Shown here: positions 1 to 5,652 of the stretch, piece by piece
How the letters are laid out: every line of letters begins with the position of its first letter
How positions within the stretch are numbered: the stretch's first letter is position 1
DNA from: an uncultured Oscillospiraceae bacterium
GTDB lineage: Bacteria > Bacillota > Clostridia > Oscillospirales > Oscillospiraceae
DNA: 12,321 bases
Assembly: GCA_900756575.1 (NCBI GenBank)
Contig: CAAEKQ010000040.1
Coordinates: forward strand, 1-12,321
Direction of reading: 5' to 3'
Made by a program: the position numbers and the translations under genes
Notes under the pieces: model-generated
Told to the model about the DNA's origin: nothing
The model's database searches: none
The model's input: the letters and a program-made list of their open reading frames with translations, nothing else

Positions 1-35
1 GATGGTCAGATTCTGCTGTAAAGCAACCAATTTGT

Positions 36-341
36 TTATTCGCCTTCCGTGGGCTTTGCTTCTGACAAAAAGATAAAGGGAACGCCGCAGCGGCTACAGG
101 CATCGTGGCTGGAGGACTGCATCATATGACATTTGGGGCAGGTGAGCAGATCCTCGGGGCGGAACGGAAATTCGATGGAGGGAATTTCCGGGATATCCTC
201 CATAGGGGTGTCCATGGGCTCAGCCGAAGCGGGGGTGCTCTGACCGTCCAGACGGCTTAAAATTTCCTGCTGCTGCCGGCAGGACAGCTCCAGCAGGGCA
301 GTGATTTCATCGAGTTTGGAAAGAATGGATTCGGTATCCAT
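36..341 (-). CDS. Small zinc-ribbon protein, function unknown
   Basis: A 101-residue protein that I do not recognise by name. Residues 1-32 form a short amphipathic, probably coiled-coil segment rich in Leu, Glu and Gln. Residues 33-66 are a Pro/Glu/Asp/Met-rich, probably disordered linker. The C-terminal part carries two cysteine knuckles, CPKC (C68, C71) and CSRC (C82, C85), ten residues apart, which is the layout of a small zinc ribbon. There is no signal peptide or membrane segment, so it should be cytoplasmic. The ATG start is supported by AGGAGG about 8 bases upstream and by a near-consensus promoter (371-399). It diverges from the glucokinase gene. Zinc binding is inferred from the cysteine pattern; a nucleic-acid or protein partner is only a guess. 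Confidence 0.75.
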   Translation of the reverse strand: MDTESILSKLDEITALLELSCRQQQEILSRLDGQSTPASAEPMDTPMEDIPEIPSIEFPFRPEDLLTCPKCHMMQSSSHDACSRCGVPFIFLSEAKPTEGE

Positions 342-370
342 GGGATTGCCTCCTTGATTGGGATACCCCG

Positions 371-399
371 ACTATATCAATTTCCGAAAAGACTGTCAA
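371..399 (-). promoter_or_regulatory. Sigma-A promoter of the zinc-ribbon gene
   Basis: On the minus strand TTGACA (399 to 394) is followed by a 17-base spacer and TATAGT (376 to 371). This is one mismatch from full consensus. The predicted transcript starts near 364, just ahead of the AGGAGG ribosome site and the ATG at 341. Confidence 0.8.
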
Positions 400-416
400 G
401 GTGGGAAAACGATCCC

Positions 417-445
417 TTGACGAACTAAAACGGCTATTATACAAT
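417..445 (+). promoter_or_regulatory. Sigma-A promoter of the ROK glucokinase gene
   Basis: TTGACG (417-422), a 17-base spacer and TACAAT (440-445). It is divergent from the zinc-ribbon promoter, with only 17 bases between the two -35 boxes. It places the transcript start near 452. That excludes the upstream GTG at 401 as the main start and supports the ATG at 476. Confidence 0.75.
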
Positions 446-475
446 GAAACCACGAAGAAACCGTGCAAAGGGGAA

Positions 476-1432
476 ATGACTGTGTATTATCTTGGCGTAG
501 ATTTGGGCGGCACCAATATTGCCTGCGGTGTGGTAAATCGGCAGGGGGACATTCTGGGCCGTGCTTCGGTGAAAACCGGACTGCCCGCCACCGGGGAAGA
601 GATTGCGGCGCGGATTGCGGACTGCTGCAAAATGGCCGCGAGGCAGGCAAAGTGCGATATGGCAGAAGTATCGTCCGTGGGCATTGGAACCCCAGGCATT
701 GCCAATTCCGGTACCGGTGAGGTGGAATACAGCTGCAATCTGGGCTTTCGGAACACGCCCCTGGCAGCTCTGGTCTCCCGGCAGCTGGAAAAGCCCGTCT
801 ATCTTGAGAACGACGCCAACGCCGCCGCTCTGGGCGAATTTACGGCGGGCTGCGGGCGGGGCAGCCATTCCCTGATTGCCATCACGTTGGGAACCGGCGT
901 GGGCGGCGGTGTGGTGATGAACGATAAGCTGCTCACCGGCTTTAACTTCGCCGGGGCGGAGATCGGGCACTTTGTGATGGTGCATAATGGCGAACCCTGC
1001 TCCTGCGGAAGAAAAGGCTGCTTCGAGGCCTACTGCTCCGCCACGGCACTGATTCGTCAAACCCGCCGGGCCATGGAGCAGCATCCTGAGAGCAAAATGT
1101 GGGAAATCGCCCCGACGCCGGAGCAGGTGGACGGCAAAACGGCCTTCGACGCCATGGAGCTGGGCGATCCCGTGGCAAAGCAGGTAGTGGAGCAGTATTG
1201 CGCCTATCTTGCCTGCGGGCTTACGTCCATCGTGAATATCTTCCAGCCGGAGGTATTGTGCGTGGGCGGCGGTGTCTGCAATCAGGGCGAGACGCTATTA
1301 AAGCCTGTACGCGAGATTTTTGACCGGGAGGACTATGCCCGAGATTGTAAGCGCCGCACCCGGATCGTCCGGGCAGAGCTGGGCAACGATGCGGGCATGA
1401 TCGGTGCCGCACTGCTGCCGCTGTATCGCTAA
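476..1432 (+). CDS. glcK: ROK-family glucokinase
   Basis: Predicted ATP-dependent glucokinase of the ROK (repressor/ORF/kinase) family, making glucose 6-phosphate in the cytoplasm; 318 residues, the usual ROK kinase length. Visible motifs are the N-terminal phosphate loop DLGGTN (9-14), catalytic Asp in ENDAN (D113), the second phosphate motif TLGTGVGGG (138-145), and the ROK signature with E162 and H165. The zinc site CxCGxxGC has C175, C177 and C182. There is no N-terminal winged helix, so this is a sugar kinase rather than a ROK repressor. The reading frame is open back to a GTG at 401, but the promoter lies inside that extension, and ATG 476 has AAAGGGG just upstream (tight spacing). Exact sugar specificity (glucose, mannose or fructose) cannot be read from sequence. 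It ends before a terminator shared with convergent spoIIID. Confidence 0.88.
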   Translation: MTVYYLGVDLGGTNIACGVVNRQGDILGRASVKTGLPATGEEIAARIADCCKMAARQAKCDMAEVSSVGIGTPGIANSGTGEVEYSCNLGFRNTPLAALVSRQLEKPVYLENDANAAALGEFTAGCGRGSHSLIAITLGTGVGGGVVMNDKLLTGFNFAGAEIGHFVMVHNGEPCSCGRKGCFEAYCSATALIRQTRRAMEQHPESKMWEIAPTPEQVDGKTAFDAMELGDPVAKQVVEQYCAYLACGLTSIVNIFQPEVLCVGGGVCNQGETLLKPVREIFDREDYARDCKRRTRIVRAELGNDAGMIGAALLPLYR

Positions 1433-1516
1433 ACGATAAGCATAAATTGCAAGCGTAAGTCGGACACGGATCTCCCCCGAATTCCGTATCACCCGCTTAC
1501 CTGAAGCAAAACATTT

Positions 1517-1552
1517 GGGCACACTGCAACTGAAATTGCAGCGTGCCCTTTT
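1517..1552 (+). terminator. Rho-independent terminator after glucokinase
   Basis: A 13-base stem, GGGCACACTGCAA with TTGCAGCGTGCCC (one A/C mismatch), with loop CTGAAA and tail TTTTCT. The T tail points to plus-strand termination. It lies between convergent genes, so it may also stop the spoIIID transcript, although the minus-strand tail is not T-rich. Confidence 0.8.
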
Positions 1553-1559
1553 CTACCCC

Positions 1560-1820
1560 TTACTGCTGTAAATGGGTTCCCTTGTATTTCATTTTGGTTG
1601 CCATGCCGCCCCGCAGATGCCGTTCTGCCTTATTCTGATCCAATACCGCCCGAACCTGACGGTACAGCGACGGGGAATAAGCGCTCAGCCGGGTTGTGAG
1701 GTCCTTATGTACCGTTGACTTGGAGATCCCGAACTTTTTGGCTGCTGCCCGAACGGTGGCTCCATTCTCGATCATGTACGCAGCCAGCTCATAGGCCCGC
1801 TGTTCCATGCTCCCTTGCAA
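1560..1820 (-). CDS. spoIIID: Sporulation transcription factor SpoIIID
   Basis: An 86-residue DNA-binding regulator that acts in the mother cell during sporulation, after sigma-E activation, and tunes the sigma-E regulon before sigma-K. The core helix-turn-helix region (about residues 22-41, VRAAAKKFGISKSTVHKDL) and the basic C-terminal block with HLRGG and ATKMKYK match the SpoIIID family closely, and length is typical (80-95). The start is a TTG at 1818-1820, chosen because GGGAGG lies exactly 7 bases upstream. An in-frame ATG at 1806-1808 has its nearest GGGAG only one base away, too close to work well. Upstream is a sigma-E-type promoter (1849-1875). The gene lies 51 bases downstream of the LysR-family gene on the same strand and converges with glucokinase. 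Confidence 0.95.
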   Translation of the reverse strand: MQGSMEQRAYELAAYMIENGATVRAAAKKFGISKSTVHKDLTTRLSAYSPSLYRQVRAVLDQNKAERHLRGGMATKMKYKGTHLQQ

Positions 1821-1827
1821 AAAGGCA

Positions 1828-1833
1828 CCTCCC
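1828..1833 (-). promoter_or_regulatory. Ribosome site that selects the TTG start of spoIIID
   Basis: Minus-strand GGGAGG sits 7 bases before TTG at 1820. The alternative ATG 12 bases further on lacks a properly spaced site. This supports a non-ATG start. Confidence 0.7.
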
Positions 1834-1848
1834 GAATCAGTCTGAGCT

Positions 1849-1875
1849 ATTGTATGCGGAAGGCGGCAGGGTTAT
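1849..1875 (-). promoter_or_regulatory. Sigma-E-type promoter of spoIIID
   Basis: The minus strand reads CATACAAT at 1856 to 1849, a full match to the known sigma-E -10 consensus CATACANT. ATAAC lies 14 bases upstream at 1875 to 1871, aligned with the ATATT-type -35 (ATA core kept). spoIIID is a known sigma-E target in Bacillus and clostridia. The -35 overlaps the stop codon of the upstream LysR-family gene (1872-1874). Confidence 0.75.
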
Positions 1876-2807
1876 GTATGATCGGACTTCTCCGGGATTT
1901 CCCAACCGGTGGTGCGCTGAAAATAGCGGCGGGTGATGTCCAAAAAGTTCCGGGCCACATCGGCAAGCACAGCGCCGTTTCGATAGCAGATATACCCCGC
2001 CGGAATATCCCTGGGCCGCATAGGGAGAAGATACGCCGGGGGCATGGTGGGCTCATTTACGGTCTGGCCCACAAAGGTGGTCATGGCCGCCTGCCCGCCC
2101 ATGCACAGCTTGGTGACCATCTGGATTCCGCCGGTTACGGGCAGATAGTTGGGCTGAAAATGATTCTGGGCAAAGCACTGCTCCGTCAGCGCTTGCAGCG
2201 GGGTACGCCAATGCCTGACAAAGGGGCAGCCCACCAATGCATGGACGTCCCCCTTCCGCAGCGCATCCCGATGGGCCGTCCAATCCTTTCCGTACTGCCG
2301 CTGGAGCAGACCGTCGGTGACGCAGACCGCCATTTGATCGGTGAACAGCACCTCGCACTTAAAATCTCCGCCCAGCTCTCGGGCGCTGATAAACAGGGGA
2401 ATATCCTGAGGCAGACCATCGTCCTGGTAAAGCTCCCGGGTGCTCAGCATCACATGGGGCTCCTGCTGTAGGAACAGCTCCATCAGCGGCGGCATAAAGT
2501 CCGGGGTGCCGTAGTCCAGCATACCAATGGTCAGCTGGCTCACTACATCGCCACGGCAGACTGCGATTTCCTTTTCCAGCTGCTCCATGGTGTCCAGCAC
2601 CGTCTGCGCCGCCTTTTTGACGCACCGCCCTGCCTGGGTCAGCACCAGGGGATTGTCCCGATGGAATAGCTGCACCTTCAGCTCCGCCTCCAGCTTTCGG
2701 ATGTGCTGGCTCAGGGACTGCTGGGAAATGAACAGCTTCCGGGCTGCGGCGTTAATGGTGCCCAGCTCGCAGACCGTGAGAAAGTATTTGCAGGTTCGAA
2801 AATTCAT
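1872..2807 (-). CDS. LysR-family transcriptional regulator
   Basis: A 311-residue LysR-type regulator. Residues 1-60 are the winged helix-turn-helix, with the typical run INAAARKLFISQQSLSQHI and the wing segment LFHRDNPLVLTQAG. Residues from about 88 on form the periplasmic-binding-protein-like effector domain, starting with LTIGMLDYG. The ATG at 2805-2807 has GGGGAGGGG five bases upstream; an upstream GTG-type start seven codons earlier would swallow that site. It is divergent from the esterase-MFS unit, the usual arrangement for a LysR protein that controls its neighbour, and a 13-bp palindrome lies between the two promoters. The effector is unknown. It is followed on the same strand by spoIIID, which has its own promoter, so functional linkage with sporulation is not implied. 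Confidence 0.9.
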   Translation of the reverse strand: MNFRTCKYFLTVCELGTINAAARKLFISQQSLSQHIRKLEAELKVQLFHRDNPLVLTQAGRCVKKAAQTVLDTMEQLEKEIAVCRGDVVSQLTIGMLDYGTPDFMPPLMELFLQQEPHVMLSTRELYQDDGLPQDIPLFISARELGGDFKCEVLFTDQMAVCVTDGLLQRQYGKDWTAHRDALRKGDVHALVGCPFVRHWRTPLQALTEQCFAQNHFQPNYLPVTGGIQMVTKLCMGGQAAMTTFVGQTVNEPTMPPAYLLPMRPRDIPAGYICYRNGAVLADVARNFLDITRRYFQRTTGWEIPEKSDHT

Positions 2808-2826
2808 ATTGTCCCCTCCCCGAACC

Positions 2827-2855
2827 ATTGTACCACGGACTCTTTGTTCCTACAA
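2827..2855 (-). promoter_or_regulatory. Putative promoter of the LysR-family gene
   Basis: Minus strand TTGTAG (2855 to 2850), 17-base spacer, TACAAT (2832 to 2827). The predicted start near 2820 leaves a very short leader that just keeps the ribosome site. The -35 lies inside the left arm of the palindrome at 2844-2875, so binding there would block this promoter. Confidence 0.55.
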
Positions 2856-2883
2856 GTTTTTTCTTGTAGGAACAAGTTTTTTT
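2844..2883. promoter_or_regulatory. 13-bp perfect palindrome with T7 tail, probable operator
   Basis: TTGTTCCTACAAG (2844-2856) and CTTGTAGGAACAA (2863-2875) are perfect inverted repeats around six T bases, followed by seven T bases (2877-2883). It sits between the divergent LysR and esterase promoters, overlaps the LysR -35, and ends 5 bases before the esterase -35. This fits a regulator operator. The hairpin plus T run would also look like a plus-strand terminator if anything were transcribed into it, but no plus-strand gene ends here. Confidence 0.6.
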
Positions 2884-2888
2884 CGTGT

Positions 2889-2917
2889 TTGTAATGTCTC
2901 TGGCATCGTGGTAAGAT
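2889..2917 (+). promoter_or_regulatory. Putative promoter of the esterase-MFS unit
   Basis: TTGTAA (2889-2894), 17-base spacer, TAAGAT (2912-2917) with a TGG just before it, an extended -10. The predicted start is near 2924, giving a leader of about 60 bases to the ATG at 2985. The -35 lies a few bases beyond the palindrome and its T run, a position where a bound LysR-type regulator commonly activates. Confidence 0.5.
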
Positions 2918-2984
2918 TGCACCAGAAAGGCAGTGATTTCATCGAATTTTTGTATCATCTGCCAATAGCGAAAGGAGTTTTTTT

Positions 2985-3854
2985 ATGCCAAGCACTGAAT
3001 TTCTGAACCGTCCCGGCAGCGTATGGGAGCGCACCAGGTTTGAAGGGAAGCAGTTCCCGCAGATCCGGGTAGAAATGGAGCAGCTGGCCATCGACGGTCT
3101 CAAGACCTACGACGACGTCAGCTGGGAGCCCGGCACCTGCGGCACCATCTCCGGTAAGTGGGTCCGCCCCGCAAATCCCACCGGCGCAATCCTGTATTAC
3201 GTCCACGGCGGCGGCTTTACCCTGGGTTCCTCCGCCATTCCCCTGCCCTTCCTGCTGGAGATGAGCCATCGGCTGGGCATCACCTGCTTCTCCGCAGACT
3301 ACCGACTGGCCCCGGAGGATACGTTCCCCGCAGCACCCAACGATGCTTTTGCAGGCTATAAGGGTCTTCTGGAGCTTGGCTATGCCCCGGAGAAAATCAT
3401 CCTCTGCGGTGAATCCGCCGGCGCAACCCTGGTTTTGGACATTCCGCTGATGGCAAAGGCCGCCGGAATTCCCAATCCCGCCGCCGTGATTGCCATGTCT
3501 CCCGTCACCGACGCCATCGCCGTGGAGGAGGGCACCGTTCTCGAGGGACTGGACAGCTCCGACCAGGCGCTGGAGGTCTATGCCCCCGGTCACGACAAGG
3601 CCGATCCGCTGATTTCCCCGGCACTGGGAAATCTCACCGGCTTCCCGCCTACGTTCCTCAGCGTCGGCAGCACGGAAATCCTGCTGAAGGATTCCCTGAC
3701 CTTCGCCCGGAATGCCGCAAAAGCCGGCTGCGATGTCCGCCTCCATGTGGGCAAGGACATGATCCATACCTATCCCCTGGATCTGTGGGATTACCCCGAA
3801 GCCATGACCGCCTTCGAGGAAATGGAACTGTTCCTGCGGCAGATTCTCCGCTAA
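2985..3854 (+). CDS. HSL-family alpha/beta-hydrolase (esterase)
   Basis: A 289-residue esterase/lipase of the hormone-sensitive-lipase (bacterial family IV) type, which hydrolyses carboxylic esters. HGGG (74-77) forms the oxyanion hole, GESAG (142-146) holds nucleophile Ser144, and His261 in the MIHTYP segment is the likely catalytic histidine. The acid should be near the LSVGSTEILLKD segment: E231 or D236. No signal peptide is visible, so it is probably cytoplasmic. AAAGGAG lies 7 bases before the ATG. It is followed after 25 bases by the MFS transporter gene, probably in one transcript, and is divergent from the LysR-family gene. This suggests that an imported ester, or one whose acid product is exported, is the substrate. 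The specific substrate cannot be told. Confidence 0.9.
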   Translation: MPSTEFLNRPGSVWERTRFEGKQFPQIRVEMEQLAIDGLKTYDDVSWEPGTCGTISGKWVRPANPTGAILYYVHGGGFTLGSSAIPLPFLLEMSHRLGITCFSADYRLAPEDTFPAAPNDAFAGYKGLLELGYAPEKIILCGESAGATLVLDIPLMAKAAGIPNPAAVIAMSPVTDAIAVEEGTVLEGLDSSDQALEVYAPGHDKADPLISPALGNLTGFPPTFLSVGSTEILLKDSLTFARNAAKAGCDVRLHVGKDMIHTYPLDLWDYPEAMTAFEEMELFLRQILR

Positions 3855-3879
3855 ACAGAATCAAACGAGAAAGGATGAA

Positions 3880-5130
3880 ATGAAAATGACCGACCAAAAG
3901 AAGCACCTGAGCTACACGTTCTACCGCATCTCCATTGCCTTGGCCGTATTTCTGGCCTTCTTCTTCCAGACGTTTCTGCTGGTGGACGGCACCAACATCT
4001 TCATGGCCCACTTCACCGCATGGAAGGCCACGGAGGTCAGCCTGCCCATCACCATCGGGGGCTACACTGCCATTGTGACCACGTTCCTGATCGGCTCCTG
4101 GCTGATCCATCATAAAGGCCGCGGTATGATGCTGGCCCTGATCGTAATCACCGGTCTTGCCACCATTATGCTGGCATTCTGTGAAAACAGCTATCCCCTG
4201 TATTTCATTGCAATCATTATCAACAACATCACCTTGGGCGCGCAGTTGGTGCTGATGACCTCCATCATCACCAACTGGTTCAGCTCCACCCGCGGCAGAA
4301 TGCTTGGCTTCGTTACCATCGGCGCTCCGTTCTCCACTGCCGTTTGCGTACCTGTGATCCAGCGGCTTCTCATGGCCGGTGTGGCATTCCAGAGCATTTT
4401 CCTGGTGTTCGGCCTGGTGATCATCGTCTTTGGCGTAATTTCGTTCCTGCTGGTGCCCTACCGGCCCGAGGATGTGGGCTATCATGCCGATAACGGAGAA
4501 CATGCCGCCGTACAAACCGACACCGGTGCTACCCATGAGTGGACCCTTGCCAAGCTGGTTCGCTGCAAGGAAGCATGGCTCATTATGCTGGCCTTCGGCC
4601 TGATGATGCTGGTCAGCAACTGCGTGATGCCCCTGCTGTTCCCCCACTTCCTGGATGTTGGCGTTTCTCCCGACATCGTGCTGAACCTCATGACCATCTC
4701 CGCCATTGTGGGCATTCCCCTGAGCTATTTCTGGGGCTGGCTGGATGACAAGATTGGCACCAAGAAGGCCTGCTACACCCTGACTGTGGGCTTCACCCTC
4801 ATGAGCATCGGCATGGTGTTCGCAAAGTCCGGCAACCTTGTCATTGTCGCCATGGCCGTCATCGGTATTGCAGCGGTGATCGGCGGTTCTCCCAACCTGA
4901 ACCCCTCCATGATCGTCAATGTATTCGGCGCTTCCGAGTACCTGAACGTCAACCGCTACCTGAACATTGGCCTGCAAATTCTCCGGCTGCTGGCGCTGGT
5001 GATGATGAGCTCCATTCGGGATCTCACCGGCTCCTACACCCCTGGGTATGTAGTCTGCGTGGTTCTGTCGCTGGTTGCACTGCTGTGCTTCGTAGGCATT
5101 CGTCAGCGGTATTCCGATGCGAAGAACTAA
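3880..5130 (+). CDS. MFS transporter, OFA (oxalate/formate antiporter)-like
   Basis: A 416-residue inner-membrane transporter of the major facilitator superfamily with about 12 hydrophobic segments (first at about 15-35, last at about 388-407). The cytoplasmic loop motif GWLDDKIGTKK (286-296) is the motif A of the second half, and NWFSSTRGRMLG (132-143) and YRPEDVGYHADN (194-205) resemble the OFA and monocarboxylate group of MFS proteins. Likely cargo is therefore a small organic acid anion, but this is inference from family resemblance. AAAGGA lies 4 bases before ATG 3880; an in-frame ATG two codons later (3886) is also possible with 10-base spacing. Genes upstream and downstream: esterase 25 bases before, and an IS5-type remnant starting on the base after the stop codon. 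Confidence 0.88.
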   Translation: MKMTDQKKHLSYTFYRISIALAVFLAFFFQTFLLVDGTNIFMAHFTAWKATEVSLPITIGGYTAIVTTFLIGSWLIHHKGRGMMLALIVITGLATIMLAFCENSYPLYFIAIIINNITLGAQLVLMTSIITNWFSSTRGRMLGFVTIGAPFSTAVCVPVIQRLLMAGVAFQSIFLVFGLVIIVFGVISFLLVPYRPEDVGYHADNGEHAAVQTDTGATHEWTLAKLVRCKEAWLIMLAFGLMMLVSNCVMPLLFPHFLDVGVSPDIVLNLMTISAIVGIPLSYFWGWLDDKIGTKKACYTLTVGFTLMSIGMVFAKSGNLVIVAMAVIGIAAVIGGSPNLNPSMIVNVFGASEYLNVNRYLNIGLQILRLLALVMMSSIRDLTGSYTPGYVVCVVLSLVALLCFVGIRQRYSDAKN

Positions 5131-5176
5131 GGAACCTCTGATTTAATCCGCACTACCGCGTATGCGCGAGGTATGG

Positions 5177-5182
5177 TATAAT
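5177..5182 (+). promoter_or_regulatory. Extended -10 of the IS remnant
   Basis: TATAAT preceded by TGG (5174-5176) is a full extended -10 element; no good -35 is seen at the correct distance. It would be the transposase promoter of the original element and may still fire, running through the broken reading frame to the terminator at 5489. Confidence 0.5.
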
Positions 5183-5212
5183 ACCCCCATCAAAGCAACG
5201 GTGGTGCAAGCA

Positions 5213-5449
5213 ATGAAGCAGGAAACATTTACCGATATCGAGTACAGCTGCCGCAAGAAGAAATCGAAGCGGGAAGAGTTTCTGGAGATCATGGACGAAA
5301 TCATTCCCTGAGACGAGTGGGTTGGTGTCATCAAGCCCTACTATCCCAAGGGAAAACGGGGCCGTCCGCCCATGGGGATCGAGAAGATGCTGCGGATGTA
5401 TCTGCTTCAGATTTGGTTCAACCCGTCCGATCCGGCGACTGAGGATGCA
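5213..5449 (+). pseudogene. IS5-family transposase, N-terminal fragment with in-frame TGA
   Basis: The frame from ATG 5213 reads a typical IS5/InsH N-terminus (MKQETFTDIEYS, then a Lys/Arg-rich stretch and EFLEIMDEIIP). It is interrupted by TGA at 5309-5311, at the position where relatives have Trp after Pro, a one-base TGG to TGA change. In-frame translation then continues with PYYPKGKRGRPP, MLRMYLLQIWF and SDPATEDA, all hallmarks of the InsH N-terminal domain (DUF772). After about 5449 similarity is lost, so the DDE catalytic domain is absent. The product cannot transpose. It is a decayed relic between the MFS gene and its likely terminator. Confidence 0.8.
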
Positions 5450-5652
5450 AAGCGCCAGAAGCTTATCGAAGACGGATATAGAGTTTCAGGGCCGATTTTG
5501 CGAGAGTTTTTCTCACAAAATCGGCCCTTTTTGCGTTTTCGGAAAGGCTTGGTGGTTCTGCCGGTTTTGAAAAGGAAGCTTTGTTGCTGTTGCCGGAGGA
5601 ACCTTGTTGCTTAAAAGCAGCCAAATTCAGCGTTTTTTCGAGAACACGTTCG
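5450..5652. other. Intergenic stretch between IS remnant and flavoprotein gene
   Basis: Apart from the terminator, I see no gene, RNA or second IS end here. No convincing terminator for the minus-strand flavoprotein gene is visible; only a short GAAC/GTTC palindrome lies just past its stop codon. Confidence 0.5.
5489..5532 (+). terminator. Strong terminator of the esterase-MFS unit
   Basis: A 12-base perfect stem, GGGCCGATTTTG with CAAAATCGGCCC, extended by GAGA/TCTC after one mismatch, with a five-T tail at 5528-5532. It is plus-strand oriented. It lies beyond the IS remnant, so the insertion probably landed between the MFS gene and this original terminator, or the terminator came with the junction. 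Confidence 0.85.

Larger units (their letters stand above)
5131..5449 (+). mobile_element. 5' remnant of an IS5-family insertion sequence
   Basis: The presumed left end begins at GGAACCTCTGATTTAATC, directly after the MFS stop codon. It contains a perfect extended -10 (TGG plus TATAAT at 5177-5182) and the N-terminal third of an IS5-type transposase. Similarity is lost near 5449, and I find no matching right inverted repeat (a reverse complement of the left end) downstream, so the element is 3'-truncated. The exact boundaries are inferred and not proven by a target duplication. Confidence 0.65.

Noticed and set aside
401..475. A GTG-started N-terminal extension of the glucokinase
   Set aside because: The promoter -35 and -10 lie inside it and ROK kinases start right before the DLGGTN loop.
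1815..2471. A 218-codon plus-strand frame opposite the LysR-family gene
   Set aside because: Antisense to a textbook LysR helix-turn-helix protein and without a start signal.
2752..2958. A 68-codon minus-strand frame over the esterase leader and palindrome
   Set aside because: No ribosome site and it runs into the LysR gene in another frame; kept only as a possible relic in the repeat finding.
3658..4977. A 439-codon minus-strand frame opposite the esterase end and MFS gene
   Set aside because: Its His/Gln/Asp/Gly-rich product is typical of antisense shadows; the plus strand encodes recognisable families.
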